This document shows, in pieces, positions 1 through 9,050 of a stretch of DNA of 64,000 nucleotides. The notes below the pieces were generated by a model. That model had not been told where the DNA came from. It saw only the letters and a list, made by a program, of their open reading frames with translations, and searched no databases. Made by a program: the position numbers and the translations under genes. The DNA lies in the NCBI RefSeq assembly GCF_001039575.1, contig NZ_JIBT01000002.1, positions 1 through 64,000 of the forward strand, read 5' to 3'. Every line of letters begins with the position of its first letter. Positions within the stretch are counted from its first letter, which is position 1. This stretch comes from Halomonas sp. PR-M31. Lineage in GTDB: Bacteria; Pseudomonadota; Gammaproteobacteria; Pseudomonadales; Halomonadaceae.

Positions 1-108
1 TTCCAGCTCCGTCGAGACGCCGCCATCAAGAGTCAGCGTCTGTCCGGTCTGCAGCCGTTCCCAGACGTCGCTGTAACGGGTGCCGGCAGAAGGCGTTGAA
101 GTTTCCAT
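1..108 (-). CDS. Homocysteine S-methyltransferase, N-terminal fragment
   Basis: Only the first 36 codons are in the window; the gene runs off the left edge. The ATG is at 108 on the minus strand. Residues 27-36 read LTLDGGVSTE, the opening beta strand of the homocysteine S-methyltransferase (MmuM/BHMT) TIM barrel. Members of the family transfer a methyl group from S-methylmethionine or betaine to homocysteine to form methionine. The Zn-binding cysteines lie in the C-terminal half, outside the window, so donor specificity cannot be judged. The gene is divergent from the exporter on the right. Confidence 0.6.
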   Translation of the reverse strand, partial: METSTPSAGTRYSDVWERLQTGQTLTLDGGVSTELE

Positions 109-300
109 GAGATAAAACAGATTCCTTGGATGTTCGATGAAAGAGGCGGTGTCTGACCCACCGTCGGTTTGGCTATCTCTAGATCACTTTAGCCCTAGCC
201 CATTCCAGTTCACTCATGTCTTTGAGAGTGGTCTATCTTGGGGATGAATTCCATATCCGGCTTTGAAGAGCCAACAACCCGTCTGGGGTACCACACCACG

Positions 301-1371
301 ATGACAAATGAGACACCTCAGCCCACTTTGCTCAAAGCCGTCGTTTGCGACCTGCATCCCACCTATTTTGCCATGGTCATGGCCACCGGCATCGTCTCCA
401 TTGCGGCCTACAAATTGGGGCTGCCACCGATTGCCTACGGGTTGTTCTATCTCAACTGCATGACCTATGGCGTCTTGGCAGTATTGCATGCGCTACGGCT
501 TTGCTGGTTTCCGCATCGTGCACTATCGGATCTGCACGACCATTCCCGGGGCCCGGGCTATTTCACCTGGATCGCCAGTACCGCTGTGCTAGGCACCCAA
601 TGCGTCATGCTGGTAAACGCCTATACGGTGGCACTGGTGCTGTGGGTTTTGGCCTGCCTGCTGTGGGTAGGCATCACCTATACCTTTTTCACGCTGTTCA
701 TCATCAAGAAGACAAAACCGCCGCTGGAAGATGGCATTAACGGCGCCTGGCTACTTGCCGTGGTGGCCACTCAGTCCGTTTCCGTGCTCAGCGCTCATAT
801 GGCCAGCGAATGGCTGGAACCCTATCGACTGGAAGTGAATTTCCTGGCCCTGTCCATGTGGCTGTGGGGCGGCATGCTCTACATCTGGATGATTGCGCTA
901 ATCTTCTATCGCTACTACTTCTTTCATTTTTCGCCGAAAGATCTATCTCCGCCTTTCTGGATCAGCATGGGCGCCATGGCCACCTCGACTTTGGCGGGAT
1001 CACTGCTCATCGCCAACAGCCCGGATGCCCCCTACCTGGACTCGTTGTTGCCGTTTTTGAAGGGTTTCACCGTGTTCTTCTGGGCTACCGGCACCTGGTG
1101 GATTCCCATGCTGTTGCTGCTCGCTCTCTGGCGTCATGTCGTCAAGGGCCTGTCCGTGAAGCACAACCCGCTGTACTGGGGTGCTGTCTTTCCCGTAGGC
1201 ATGTACACCGTGGCCACGGAAAAAATGACCCAGGCAATGCAGCTGGAGTTTCTGCAGATCATTCCGCAGGTCTTCTTGTATATCGCCCTGCTGGTCTGGA
1301 CGGTGACGTTTCTCGGCCTGCTGGTCAGCATGCTGCAGACGGTTCGCGCTCGGAAGAGCCGAACCTCGTAG
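301..1371 (+). CDS. TDT-family (TehA/SLAC1-like) anion exporter
   Basis: An integral membrane protein of about 356 residues with roughly ten hydrophobic segments. The N-terminal HPTYFAMVMATGIVS stretch is characteristic of the tellurite-resistance/dicarboxylate transporter family (TehA, Mae1, Ssu1, SLAC1), which moves small anions such as malate, sulfite or chloride. Substrate cannot be told from sequence. In-frame starts also exist at 238 (TTG) and 244 (ATG); I prefer 301 because it leaves a short hydrophilic N-terminus before the first membrane segment, although no start has a strong ribosome binding site. A stem-loop terminator follows. Confidence 0.75.
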   Translation: MTNETPQPTLLKAVVCDLHPTYFAMVMATGIVSIAAYKLGLPPIAYGLFYLNCMTYGVLAVLHALRLCWFPHRALSDLHDHSRGPGYFTWIASTAVLGTQCVMLVNAYTVALVLWVLACLLWVGITYTFFTLFIIKKTKPPLEDGINGAWLLAVVATQSVSVLSAHMASEWLEPYRLEVNFLALSMWLWGGMLYIWMIALIFYRYYFFHFSPKDLSPPFWISMGAMATSTLAGSLLIANSPDAPYLDSLLPFLKGFTVFFWATGTWWIPMLLLLALWRHVVKGLSVKHNPLYWGAVFPVGMYTVATEKMTQAMQLEFLQIIPQVFLYIALLVWTVTFLGLLVSMLQTVRARKSRTS

Positions 1372-1394
1372 CACCATGGAGCAACGCAATCGCA

Positions 1395-1418
1395 AAAAGG
1401 CAGCTCGGGCTGCCTTTT
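1395..1418. terminator. Bidirectional intrinsic terminator
   Basis: A perfect 10-bp inverted repeat (AAAAGGCAGC / GCTGCCTTTT) around a TCGG tetraloop. The A-run on one side and T-run on the other let it serve both converging genes, the TDT exporter and lldD. Confidence 0.85.
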
Positions 1419-1446
1419 AGTTACCGATTTCGATGGCCGTCCTCGC

Positions 1447-2601
1447 TTACTGGGCCGCCTGCTTCAGTTCGCGTACCAGCAGGTCGGCATTGATGTCGCC
1501 GATGGTCCTGGCGCCGGTGAGTACCATCGCCACCCGCATCTCCTGCTCGATCAGATCCAGCAGATTGCGCACCCCGGCCTCGCCGTCCACCGCCAGGGCA
1601 TAGATATAGGCGCGACCCAGCATGACGCAGTCGGCGCCAAGGGCCAGCATGCGCACCACGTCCAGCCCGGTGCGAACCCCGGAATCGGCAATCACCTTGA
1701 GCTCCCCTTTCACCGCATCCGCAATCGCCGGCAGTGCGCGGGCGGTGGAGGGCGTACCGTCGAGCTGACGTCCACCGTGGTTGGAGACCACCACCCCGTC
1801 GGCGCCGAAGGACACCGCGTCCCGGGCATCATCCGGATCGAGAATGCCCTTGATGATCATGGGGCCGTCCCAGAACTCGCGAATCCACTCAAGCTCTTTC
1901 CAGGAGATCGACGGATCGAAGTTCTCTCCCAGCCAGCCAATGTAATCCGCAAGGCCCGTCGGATTGCCACGATAGGCAGAAATATTGCCCAGGTCATGCG
2001 GCTTGCCCCGCAACCCCACGTTCCAGGCCCAATGAGGATGCGTCATGGCTTGCAGCACCCGGCGCATTGGCGCATTCGGACCGCTCATGCCGGAGTGGGC
2101 ATCCCGATAACGAGACCCCGGCACCGGCATGTCCACGGTGAAGATCAGCGTGGTCACCCCGGCAGCCTTGGCCCGCTCCAAGGCGTTCTTCATGAAGCCT
2201 CGGTCCTTGAGGATGTAGAGCTGAAACCACATGGGACGCTTGATGGCCGGGGTGACCTCCTCGATGGGGCACACCGATACCGTGGACATGGTAAACGGGA
2301 TGCCTTTCGTCTCCGCGGCCCTGGCCGCCTGTACCTCGCCCCGGCGGGCGTACATGCCGGTCAAGCCCACCGGCGAAAGCGCCAGGGGCATTGACAGGGT
2401 CTCATCAAAGAAACGAGTCGTCAGATCCAGCTCCGACATGTCGTTGAGCACCCGCTGACGCAGGGCGATATCCGCCAGATCCTCGACGTTGCGCCTGAGA
2501 GTGTGTTCGGCGTAGGAGCCGCCATCGATATAGTGAAACAAAAAAGGCGGCAGTCGACGCTTGGCTGCCGCCCGGTAATCCGTGGAAGCGGAAATGATCA
2601 T
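1447..2601 (-). CDS. lldD: FMN-dependent L-lactate dehydrogenase LldD
   Basis: Oxidises L-lactate to pyruvate and passes electrons to the quinone pool from the inner face of the membrane. The protein, about 384 residues, is colinear and close to Escherichia coli LldD along its length, with the same MIIS start, the [12 protein letters not shown] segment, the [11 protein letters not shown] flavin-site region, the [10 protein letters not shown] active-site segment holding the catalytic His, and a C-terminal phosphate-binding [10 protein letters not shown] start at 2601 because a GAGGG lies 9 bases upstream and the product then matches E. coli LldD; the longer frame to 2667 adds unrelated residues. 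No lldP permease or lldR regulator is adjacent. Confidence 0.93.
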   Translation of the reverse strand: MIISASTDYRAAAKRRLPPFLFHYIDGGSYAEHTLRRNVEDLADIALRQRVLNDMSELDLTTRFFDETLSMPLALSPVGLTGMYARRGEVQAARAAETKGIPFTMSTVSVCPIEEVTPAIKRPMWFQLYILKDRGFMKNALERAKAAGVTTLIFTVDMPVPGSRYRDAHSGMSGPNAPMRRVLQAMTHPHWAWNVGLRGKPHDLGNISAYRGNPTGLADYIGWLGENFDPSISWKELEWIREFWDGPMIIKGILDPDDARDAVSFGADGVVVSNHGGRQLDGTPSTARALPAIADAVKGELKVIADSGVRTGLDVVRMLALGADCVMLGRAYIYALAVDGEAGVRNLLDLIEQEMRVAMVLTGARTIGDINADLLVRELKQAAQ

Positions 2602-2766
2602 CAGGCAAGTCCCTCGGTGGTTGCAGGGTCGACGCTTGCAGGGTCGATGTCTTGGCTCATGGTACATTTCCCTTTGGGCTAGGCGCTATCTGAAGCCGTC
2701 ATCCTCGAGTGCAATTTCTTCCCTTGATAGACGATTGGACCTGAGGCGAGCAACATTCTCACCCTC

Positions 2767-3738
2767 TCAGTCAAAAACTATCGGCGACGTGAAATTCGAC
2801 GGCTTGACCGCAAGCACGGAACAGCTCAGCCGATCAAGAGTCGCTTCCGCCGTATTGCCGATCAGCCACCCCGTAATGCCCGCGCGTGCAACGGTCCCCA
2901 TCACCACCAGATCCGCCTGCAACTGGACGGCCATCGCGGGAATCATTTTCATTTTCTCCGGTGCCCCTTGGAACGCATGAAATCGGGGCACAATATAGTC
3001 ATAGGCTTGCTGCCCTATCCAAGTAGGCAGCAGCTGCTTCAAGCGGTTCATGGCATTCATGTGACTGGCATACACACCCTCGGTGAAGGCCTGCTCCGCA
3101 CCTCTTCTATCATTCGCCCATATGCCCACATAGCCCGCATGCGGGGCGTCCCAGACATGCATCACATGCAAGATGGCGGAGTTCGCCAAGGCCAGCGAAC
3201 TGGCCGTCTTCAGAATCTGCTTGGTAAGTGGCTCTTCGAGCGTTTCGGGACGATCAGCATTGAAATCGATCGCCGCAACGATGTCGTCATACCGTGCCTT
3301 TTCACCAGGCTTCATCAGCCAGACAGGGCACGGACATTTGCGCAGCAAATGCATGTCGTTGCTGCCGAACAAGCGATCGCGCCAGTCCGGATTCTCCGCG
3401 GACTTGATGACCAGATCAAAAGAGTGATTCACCACATGACGAATCGTTTCCATGAACAGCTTACCGAGCAGCACATCGACGTGAATGGTGCAGTCTTTGC
3501 GGTAGGGCACCATGAGTGATGTCAGTATCTCGCGGCGCTCTGCGATCATGGCCGCTTGCAGCTCGGCAGGGTCGGACGCATTGGAAGGCGATGTAAAAGA
3601 TGCATCGATAGGTGCCATGACATCGATCACCGTCAACTCCGCCTGGTTATTTTCCGCCAGTAACACGGCTCTGCTGATGGCCGCCTCGGTTTCCGTGTCG
3701 GCTTCTATCACATAGAGGATATTTCTGAACTGCTTCAT
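2767..3738 (-). CDS. Tandem universal stress protein, UspE-like
   Basis: A 323-residue cytoplasmic protein of two UspA domains (about 1-150 and 160-315), the length and arrangement of UspE. The second domain ends with a GT-x5-GITGWLIGNTAE element equivalent to the nucleotide-binding loop of Usp proteins, followed by the terminal CSVLAVKP strand; the first domain has a degenerate loop. UspE-type proteins are linked to stress survival and, in denitrifying pseudomonads, anaerobic survival, but the target here is unknown. It lies 165 bp upstream of lldD on the same strand; co-transcription is possible but not evident. Confidence 0.82.
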   Translation of the reverse strand: MKQFRNILYVIEADTETEAAISRAVLLAENNQAELTVIDVMAPIDASFTSPSNASDPAELQAAMIAERREILTSLMVPYRKDCTIHVDVLLGKLFMETIRHVVNHSFDLVIKSAENPDWRDRLFGSNDMHLLRKCPCPVWLMKPGEKARYDDIVAAIDFNADRPETLEEPLTKQILKTASSLALANSAILHVMHVWDAPHAGYVGIWANDRRGAEQAFTEGVYASHMNAMNRLKQLLPTWIGQQAYDYIVPRFHAFQGAPEKMKMIPAMAVQLQADLVVMGTVARAGITGWLIGNTAEATLDRLSCSVLAVKPSNFTSPIVFD

Positions 3739-4110
3739 GGCGCATCTCCAGCGAAGGACTGTTCAGGGTCTAGCATCATGTTAGCCATAGGTCGTAAGAC
3801 AAACCAAGGCTTGCGGACAAAGCGCCCATTATTGGCAATGTCCGATGTCAGCAAGAGCCTCTGCAACGCCTGTATTTTCAAGAGCGACAAACGGTAATTC
3901 GGTAAATCCTCGCCCCTATCTTGATCCAACTCATGAGCGCTCGGGACTCTCATTGACTCTTTGATGAGTTGGAGGCATGTTCATTAGAAGAATAGTAAAA
4001 AGCATGCGAACAAGTGTGCTCTCCCCTTCGACGAATTTCACGTTGTCATCGGCAGCGTTGTTTGAGTCATGCCGAGACGAAGCCCTATTGAGTGGAGCTA
4101 TTGGTCAGGC
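3739..4110. other. Intergenic region between uspE-like gene and V-ATPase operon
   Basis: No convincing gene. It must carry divergent promoters for the stress protein and the V-ATPase operon. A 10-bp inverted repeat (TCCAACTCAT at 3925-3934, ATGAGTTGGA at 3964-3973) could be an operator. Short frames here have no homology that I recognise. Confidence 0.4.
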
Positions 4111-5496
4111 ATGTCACAACCTCTCAGTCACTATCGCAATATTCTCAGCATCGTCGGCGGCATCGTGCGGGTGCGGGTGCCCAGCGGCGACGGTAGCCAG
4201 CCTACGCCGGCGCGCTTTCGCGACATTGCCAGCCTACGCAAGGCCGATGGTGAGACGGTGCTCGCCCAGGTGATCCGCATCGATGACGACGTGGTCTCAC
4301 TGCAGGTCTTTGGCGGCACCGCCGGGCTTACCACTCAGGCATCCGTGCGCTTTCTCGGCCATCCGATGCAGGTCACCTGCTCTCAGAACGTGCTGGGGCG
4401 TGCCTTCAACAGCCTCGGCGACCCCATGGATCGCGGCCCGTCATTAAGCGAAGACCGGCGGGTGGATATCGGCGGGCCGTCCGTGAATCCCATGCGCCGG
4501 GTGATGCCGAGCCGCATGATCCGCACCGACGTGCCCATGATCGACGTCTTCAATACCCTGGTGGAAAGCCAGAAGATCCCTATCTTTTCCGTGGCCGGCG
4601 AGCCTTACAACGCCTTGCTTGCTCGCATCGCCATCCACGCGGACGCAGACGTGGTGGTGTTCGGCGGCATGGGCCTGATTTTTGATGACTACCACTATTT
4701 TCGTCAGCGCTTCCTCGATGCAGGGGTATTCGCCCATACGGTGATGTTCACCAACCTGGCCTCGGACTCGGTGGTGGAGCGGCTTCTGATACCGGACATG
4801 GCCCTGGCGGTGGCGGAGCGTTTCGCCGTGGAGGAAGGCAAGCGCGTGCTGGTGCTGCTCACGGACATGACCGCCTTCGCCGACGCCCTGAAGGAAGTCG
4901 GCATCAGCATGGAGCGGGTGCCGTCGAATCGGGGCCACATGGGGGATCTCTATTCCCAGCTGGCGCGACGCTACGAAAAGGCCTGCGACTTTCACGGCGC
5001 CGGCTCGGTAACGGTGCTGACCGTCACCACCATGCCTGGCGACGACATCACCCACCCGGTACCGGACAACACTGGCTACATCACTGAAGGACAGTTCTAT
5101 CTGCGCGATGGTCGGATTGATCCCTTCGGCTCTCTGTCGAGGCTCAAGCAGCGGGTAATCGGCAAAAGCACCCGAGAAGATCACGGTGCTTTGATGAACA
5201 CCATGATTCGGCTTTATGCCGGCGCTCGGGACGCCCAGCAAAAGCGCGCCATGGCCTTCGAGCTCTCCAAATTCGACGAGAATCTGTTGCGCTTCGGCGA
5301 TCTGTTCGAGAAACGCTTCATGGACGTATCCGTTTCCCTGCCTTTGGAGCGCGCCCTGGATCTGGCTTGGGAGACCCTGGCGGAATGCTTTGAGCCCAAG
5401 GAACTGGTCATGCGCCAGCAGCTCATCGACAAGTACTTTCCCGGCAAAAAACGCCAGGGTGCAGAGCAAAATCAAGCCGCTAACCTGGCTCAGTGA
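4111..5496 (+). CDS. atpB: V-type ATP synthase/ATPase subunit B
   Basis: Non-catalytic nucleotide-binding subunit that alternates with subunit A in the V1 hexamer. About 461 residues. It has the beta-barrel N-terminus, the NVLGRAFNSLGDPMD segment, FSVAGEPYNALLARI at the degenerate P-loop position (no GKT, as expected for B), and the conserved TMPGDDITHPVPDNTGYITEGQ segment. It is the first gene of the operon here, while in related operons it follows A. An in-frame ATG exists at 4069; I prefer 4111 because the product then begins at the usual B-subunit N-terminus, although the ribosome binding site is weak. Confidence 0.93.
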   Translation: MSQPLSHYRNILSIVGGIVRVRVPSGDGSQPTPARFRDIASLRKADGETVLAQVIRIDDDVVSLQVFGGTAGLTTQASVRFLGHPMQVTCSQNVLGRAFNSLGDPMDRGPSLSEDRRVDIGGPSVNPMRRVMPSRMIRTDVPMIDVFNTLVESQKIPIFSVAGEPYNALLARIAIHADADVVVFGGMGLIFDDYHYFRQRFLDAGVFAHTVMFTNLASDSVVERLLIPDMALAVAERFAVEEGKRVLVLLTDMTAFADALKEVGISMERVPSNRGHMGDLYSQLARRYEKACDFHGAGSVTVLTVTTMPGDDITHPVPDNTGYITEGQFYLRDGRIDPFGSLSRLKQRVIGKSTREDHGALMNTMIRLYAGARDAQQKRAMAFELSKFDENLLRFGDLFEKRFMDVSVSLPLERALDLAWETLAECFEPKELVMRQQLIDKYFPGKKRQGAEQNQAANLAQ

Positions 5497-5517
5497 TCGG
5501 AAAAAGGATGTAGCGCT

Positions 5518-6123
5518 GTGGCAAGACTCTCACTCAACAAGACGGCCCTGCATCGGGAGCAGTCCCGGCTTCAGCAGTTTCAGCGACTGCTGCCGTCCCT
5601 GGATCTCAAGCGCCGCCAGCTGATCGCCGAGCGCTTGCAAGCCCGCAAGACGCTGCAGGAGAGCGAAGCCGAGCTGGACACCCTGATAGCCAAGGTGCGC
5701 GATCAGCTGCCCATGGCCGGTGACGACACCCTGAAGCTCAAGAATCTGACCCGGGTCACCCATGTGCATCTGCGCGAGCGCAACCTGCTTGGTGTGCATC
5801 TGCCGGTCCTCGAGGAGGTCGATATCGAACTCGCCGACTACCCCCTGCTGACCACGCCTCACTGGCTGGACCGCTATCAGGCGGCGCTGCGGGAAGCCCT
5901 GGCACTGACGGTACGCCTGCAGGTGGAACGGGAGCGACTGAGGCGCCTGGAACGTGCAGTCAAGCAGGTCACCCAGCGGGTCAACCTGTTCGACAAGGTG
6001 TTGATCCCCCGCACCCGGGAGAACATTCGCCGCATTCGCATCCATCTTGCCGACGGCGAGCGCTCCGCAGTGGTGCGGGCCAAACTCGCCAAACGCAAGC
6101 AGGCCCAGGGAGCGCGCCTATGA
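5518..6123 (+). CDS. atpD: V-type ATPase subunit D (central shaft)
   Basis: Rotor-shaft subunit, the gamma-like coiled coil of V1. The 201 residues are almost entirely helical and charged, with the family N-terminus (LNKTALHREQSRLQQF, then LDLKRRQL) and a long C-terminal helix. It starts at a GTG with GGAAAAAGGATG upstream. Its TGA overlaps the ATG of subunit I (ATGA), implying translational coupling. Confidence 0.92.
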   Translation: MARLSLNKTALHREQSRLQQFQRLLPSLDLKRRQLIAERLQARKTLQESEAELDTLIAKVRDQLPMAGDDTLKLKNLTRVTHVHLRERNLLGVHLPVLEEVDIELADYPLLTTPHWLDRYQAALREALALTVRLQVERERLRRLERAVKQVTQRVNLFDKVLIPRTRENIRRIRIHLADGERSAVVRAKLAKRKQAQGARL

Positions 6124-7901
6124 GTATCGTGGCACTGAGTAGAATGACCCTGCTAGGCAGCCACGGCGGCAAGCAGGGCACGCTGCGCGAGCTCCAGCGT
6201 CTTGGCGTCATGCATCTGATCGATTTGGGGCCGGAAAAGCAGAGCACTCCCACTGCCGCGAGCGCAAGCGATACCCGTAAAGCCTTGGCCTACCTGCTCG
6301 ACTGTCCCATCAAGCGCCATCAGGTGCCGGATGATCCGGACTTCGATCATTCGACCACCGTCGAACGCGCATTGGACAATCAACGCCGGATGCGAGACCT
6401 GGAAGATCGCATCGATTTCACCCGACAGCGTCTCAAGAACCTAAAACCCTGGGGAGATTTTGATTTTCCGCCTCTGGAAAGCCTTGCCGGGCATCGTCTG
6501 TGGTTCTACGAGGTGCCCAACTACCGGGCACGCCAGCTTACCGACGTAGCGCTGCCTTGGCAGGAGGTGCATCGCGATAACCGCAATCGCTACATTGCGG
6601 TGATCAGTCAGGAAGAGCCTGCAGCGGATGCCATGCCGGTGCCGCGCACCCATACCGGCAGCGTGCCCCGCTGGCAGCTGCGGGAAGAGCTGCAGCGCCT
6701 GGTGATACGTCTTGATGAAACCGTCGCCGAACGCGAGGCGCTGACCCGCTGGATCCATTTGCTGCACCGTCATCAGGCTCAGGCGGACGACGCTGCGAGC
6801 CTGAAGCAGGCGCAGCATCTCACCCGAGACGACGACGCCATCTTCGCCGTGCAGGGCTGGGTGCCCCAAACGGCTCTCGAGGACGTTCGGCGTCTCGCCG
6901 AAGAAAAGGGGCTTGCTCTGCTCAATGAGCCGGTGGGACCAGAAGACCAGCCACCGACGCTCCTCGATAACGATGAGCGTACCGCCGGCGGCGCGGAGAT
7001 CGTGGGGTTTTATCAGATGCCCGGCTACCGCAACTGGGACCCATCCCGAGTGATCTTTTTCTCCTTTGCAGTGTTCTTCGCCATGATTCTGGCGGATGCG
7101 GGCTACGCCCTGCTGATGCTCGGGGCGGTGCTGTTCTTTTCAAAACGGCTCAAGCAAAGCCGCGCCGGAACGCGAGTGCGCACCCTGGGGTTCGTGCTGG
7201 TGGGCTTTACCCTGGTCTATGGGGTGCTCGCCGGCAGCTATTTCGGCTGGAGTCCGCCACCGGAGAGCTGGCTGTCATCCTTGAAGCTTCTCGACGTCAA
7301 CGATTTCGGCCAGATGATGCAGCTGGCGATCGGCATTGGCCTGGCGCATTTGATCATCGCCAACGCCACCGTCGCCTGGCACCACCGGGGCCATAGCGCC
7401 ATGCTGGCGCCCTTGGGCTGGATCGTCGCGCTGTTGGCCGGTGTCATGCTCTTTTACGCCATTCCCGGTGATGGACTCGCATTGGCTCTGGGGCTTGTCG
7501 CCGTCTTCGCTTTCACGGATACCCGTCCTATCCACGAGCCGCTGGATCTGCTCAAACGGGTCGGCGGTGGGCTCTACGCCCTGACCGATGTGACCCGGGC
7601 TTTCGGTGACGTGCTGAGCTATCTGCGCCTGTTTGCCCTAGGGCTTGCCAGCGCCTCTTTGGCGGTCACTTTCAACCAGCTCGCCGCGGATGCAGCGGCG
7701 GCCTATCCGGGCCTTGGCATCCTGTTCTATGTGCTGATTTTGATCATTGGCCACGCGCTGAATTTCGTGCTGGCGGTGGTCAGCGGCGTGGTGCACGGGC
7801 TGCGGCTCAATCTCATCGAGTTCTATCACTGGGGTATCTCGGACGAGGGATACCCCTTCAAGGCATTCAGAAAAACGGAGACTACGCTATGGAGCAACTG
7901 A
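6120..7901 (+). CDS. atpI: V-type ATPase subunit I (membrane stator, a subunit)
   Basis: 593 residues: a soluble N-terminal half (to about residue 310) with coiled coils forming the peripheral arm, then a membrane half with about seven to eight helices. In the C-terminal part, DVLSYLRLFALGLASASLA carries the conserved Arg of the a subunit that faces the c-ring carboxylate and makes ion flow directional; NFVLAVVSGVVHGLRLNLIEFYHW is the closing family signature. It overlaps subunit D by 4 bp and subunit K by 13 bp. Confidence 0.92.
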   Translation: MSIVALSRMTLLGSHGGKQGTLRELQRLGVMHLIDLGPEKQSTPTAASASDTRKALAYLLDCPIKRHQVPDDPDFDHSTTVERALDNQRRMRDLEDRIDFTRQRLKNLKPWGDFDFPPLESLAGHRLWFYEVPNYRARQLTDVALPWQEVHRDNRNRYIAVISQEEPAADAMPVPRTHTGSVPRWQLREELQRLVIRLDETVAEREALTRWIHLLHRHQAQADDAASLKQAQHLTRDDDAIFAVQGWVPQTALEDVRRLAEEKGLALLNEPVGPEDQPPTLLDNDERTAGGAEIVGFYQMPGYRNWDPSRVIFFSFAVFFAMILADAGYALLMLGAVLFFSKRLKQSRAGTRVRTLGFVLVGFTLVYGVLAGSYFGWSPPPESWLSSLKLLDVNDFGQMMQLAIGIGLAHLIIANATVAWHHRGHSAMLAPLGWIVALLAGVMLFYAIPGDGLALALGLVAVFAFTDTRPIHEPLDLLKRVGGGLYALTDVTRAFGDVLSYLRLFALGLASASLAVTFNQLAADAAAAYPGLGILFYVLILIIGHALNFVLAVVSGVVHGLRLNLIEFYHWGISDEGYPFKAFRKTETTLWSN

Positions 7902-8338
7902 TCATCGCATTGGGTTGGGCAGGACTTTACGGCCCCATGGCCCTGGGGGCCATCGGCAGCATCATCGGCTGTGCCATCGCCGGCCAGGCGGCCATCGGAG
8001 CTCTGCTCGAGACCGAGTCCGGTCACGGCCGTTTCATCGGACTCTCGGCCATGCCCTCCTCCCAGAGCATCTATGGCATCGTGGTGATGTTCACCCTGCA
8101 GCGTCCGGTGACGCTGGCCACCTCCGCGGGGCTTTTCTCCGTGGGCATTCTGGCCGGGGTGGCGCTGTTGTTGAGCGCGGTTTATCAAGGCAGCTGCTGC
8201 GCCTCGGCAATCAACAGCTCAAAGAGCAAGCCGGAGATTTTCGGTCTGTCCATTGCGCCAGCGGCGATCGTCGAAGGCTTCGGGGTGTTCGCCTTCATCT
8301 TCGCCCTGGTAATCGCCGGTAATATTCCAGCGCAGTAA
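7889..8338 (+). CDS. atpK: V-type ATPase subunit K (proteolipid c-ring subunit)
   Basis: A 149-residue double-hairpin proteolipid with four membrane helices. Only the second hairpin carries the ion-binding carboxylate, Glu129 (IVEGFGVFAF). Gln59 (MPSSQSIYG) and Gln100 (VYQGSCCAS) occupy positions equivalent to Gln65 and Gln110 of the Na+-translocating NtpK of Enterococcus hirae; the Gln100-Glu129 spacing of 29 equals the 110-139 spacing there. This pattern suggests Na+ coupling, plausible for a halophile, but it is an inference from motif positions. It overlaps the end of subunit I. Confidence 0.9.
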   Translation: MEQLIIALGWAGLYGPMALGAIGSIIGCAIAGQAAIGALLETESGHGRFIGLSAMPSSQSIYGIVVMFTLQRPVTLATSAGLFSVGILAGVALLLSAVYQGSCCASAINSSKSKPEIFGLSIAPAAIVEGFGVFAFIFALVIAGNIPAQ

Positions 8339-8355
8339 TGCCAAGGAGACAACCC

Positions 8356-9048
8356 ATGAGTCAATCGGAAACGGTTTCCCAAGGTGCGTCCTCTGGCGTC
8401 GATGCCCTGATCGAGCGCCTGCGTGGCGAGGGCGTCGAGCAGGGTCGGGAAGAAGCCCGGCGCATCGTCGCCGATGCACAAACCCGTGCCACCTGGATGA
8501 TCGAACAGGCAAAACGAGATGCTCAGGAGCTGCGAGAGCGGGCTGAAGAGGACGCCAGACGCCTGGAAGATTCCACCCGGGAAGCGCTGCGAGTCGCCGC
8601 TCGGGACAGCGTACTGGAAATGCGGGCGACGCTGACTCGTCGCTTTCGCGATCATCTGCGTTGGCTGGTAGGTCAGACCCTGTCTCAGGAAGATTTGTTG
8701 CAGCGGCTGATCCTCGAGCTCGCCGTCCGCACCCGGCGCGACACACCGCTGGATGCGGAAAAGGACGTAGAGGTGATGCTGCCCCGGGACGTGCTCGGAC
8801 TCGAAGAGCTGCGTCGACATCCGGAGAAGCTCAAGGAAGGCACCCTGTCCTATCTGGTGATCGCTCAGGCTCAAGAGGTGCTGCGCGAAGGAGTGCGCTT
8901 CACCAATGGCGAACAGGCCGGCGGTCTGCGAGTGCGTCTGCACGAACACGAGATGGAGCTTGATATCAGCGACGAGGCGGTGGCGGAGCTTCTATTGCAG
9001 CATTTGCAGCCGCGCTTCCGCGCCATGCTCGAAGGCATCGTCAAATAG
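8356..9048 (+). CDS. atpE: V-type ATPase subunit E (peripheral stalk)
   Basis: About 230 residues. The N-terminal third is a charged, Ala- and Glu-rich helix (EEARRIVADAQTRA, then EQAKRDAQELRERAEEDA) typical of the peripheral-stalk subunit E; the C-terminal part is a globular domain that binds the top of V1. Start chosen at 8356, where AAGGAGACAACCC precedes the ATG; the in-frame ATG at 8338 overlaps the stop of subunit K and has no ribosome binding site. Confidence 0.85.
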   Translation: MSQSETVSQGASSGVDALIERLRGEGVEQGREEARRIVADAQTRATWMIEQAKRDAQELRERAEEDARRLEDSTREALRVAARDSVLEMRATLTRRFRDHLRWLVGQTLSQEDLLQRLILELAVRTRRDTPLDAEKDVEVMLPRDVLGLEELRRHPEKLKEGTLSYLVIAQAQEVLREGVRFTNGEQAGGLRVRLHEHEMELDISDEAVAELLLQHLQPRFRAMLEGIVK

Positions 9049-9050
9049 CC

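Noticed and set aside
109-300. Possible SAM or methionine riboswitch upstream of the homocysteine methyltransferase
   Set aside because: No recognisable SAM-riboswitch core; only ordinary intergenic sequence.
4444-5475. Long open frame on the minus strand opposite V-ATPase subunit B
   Set aside because: Antisense shadow of a high-GC gene; no recognisable product, His-rich composition typical of reverse-frame reading.
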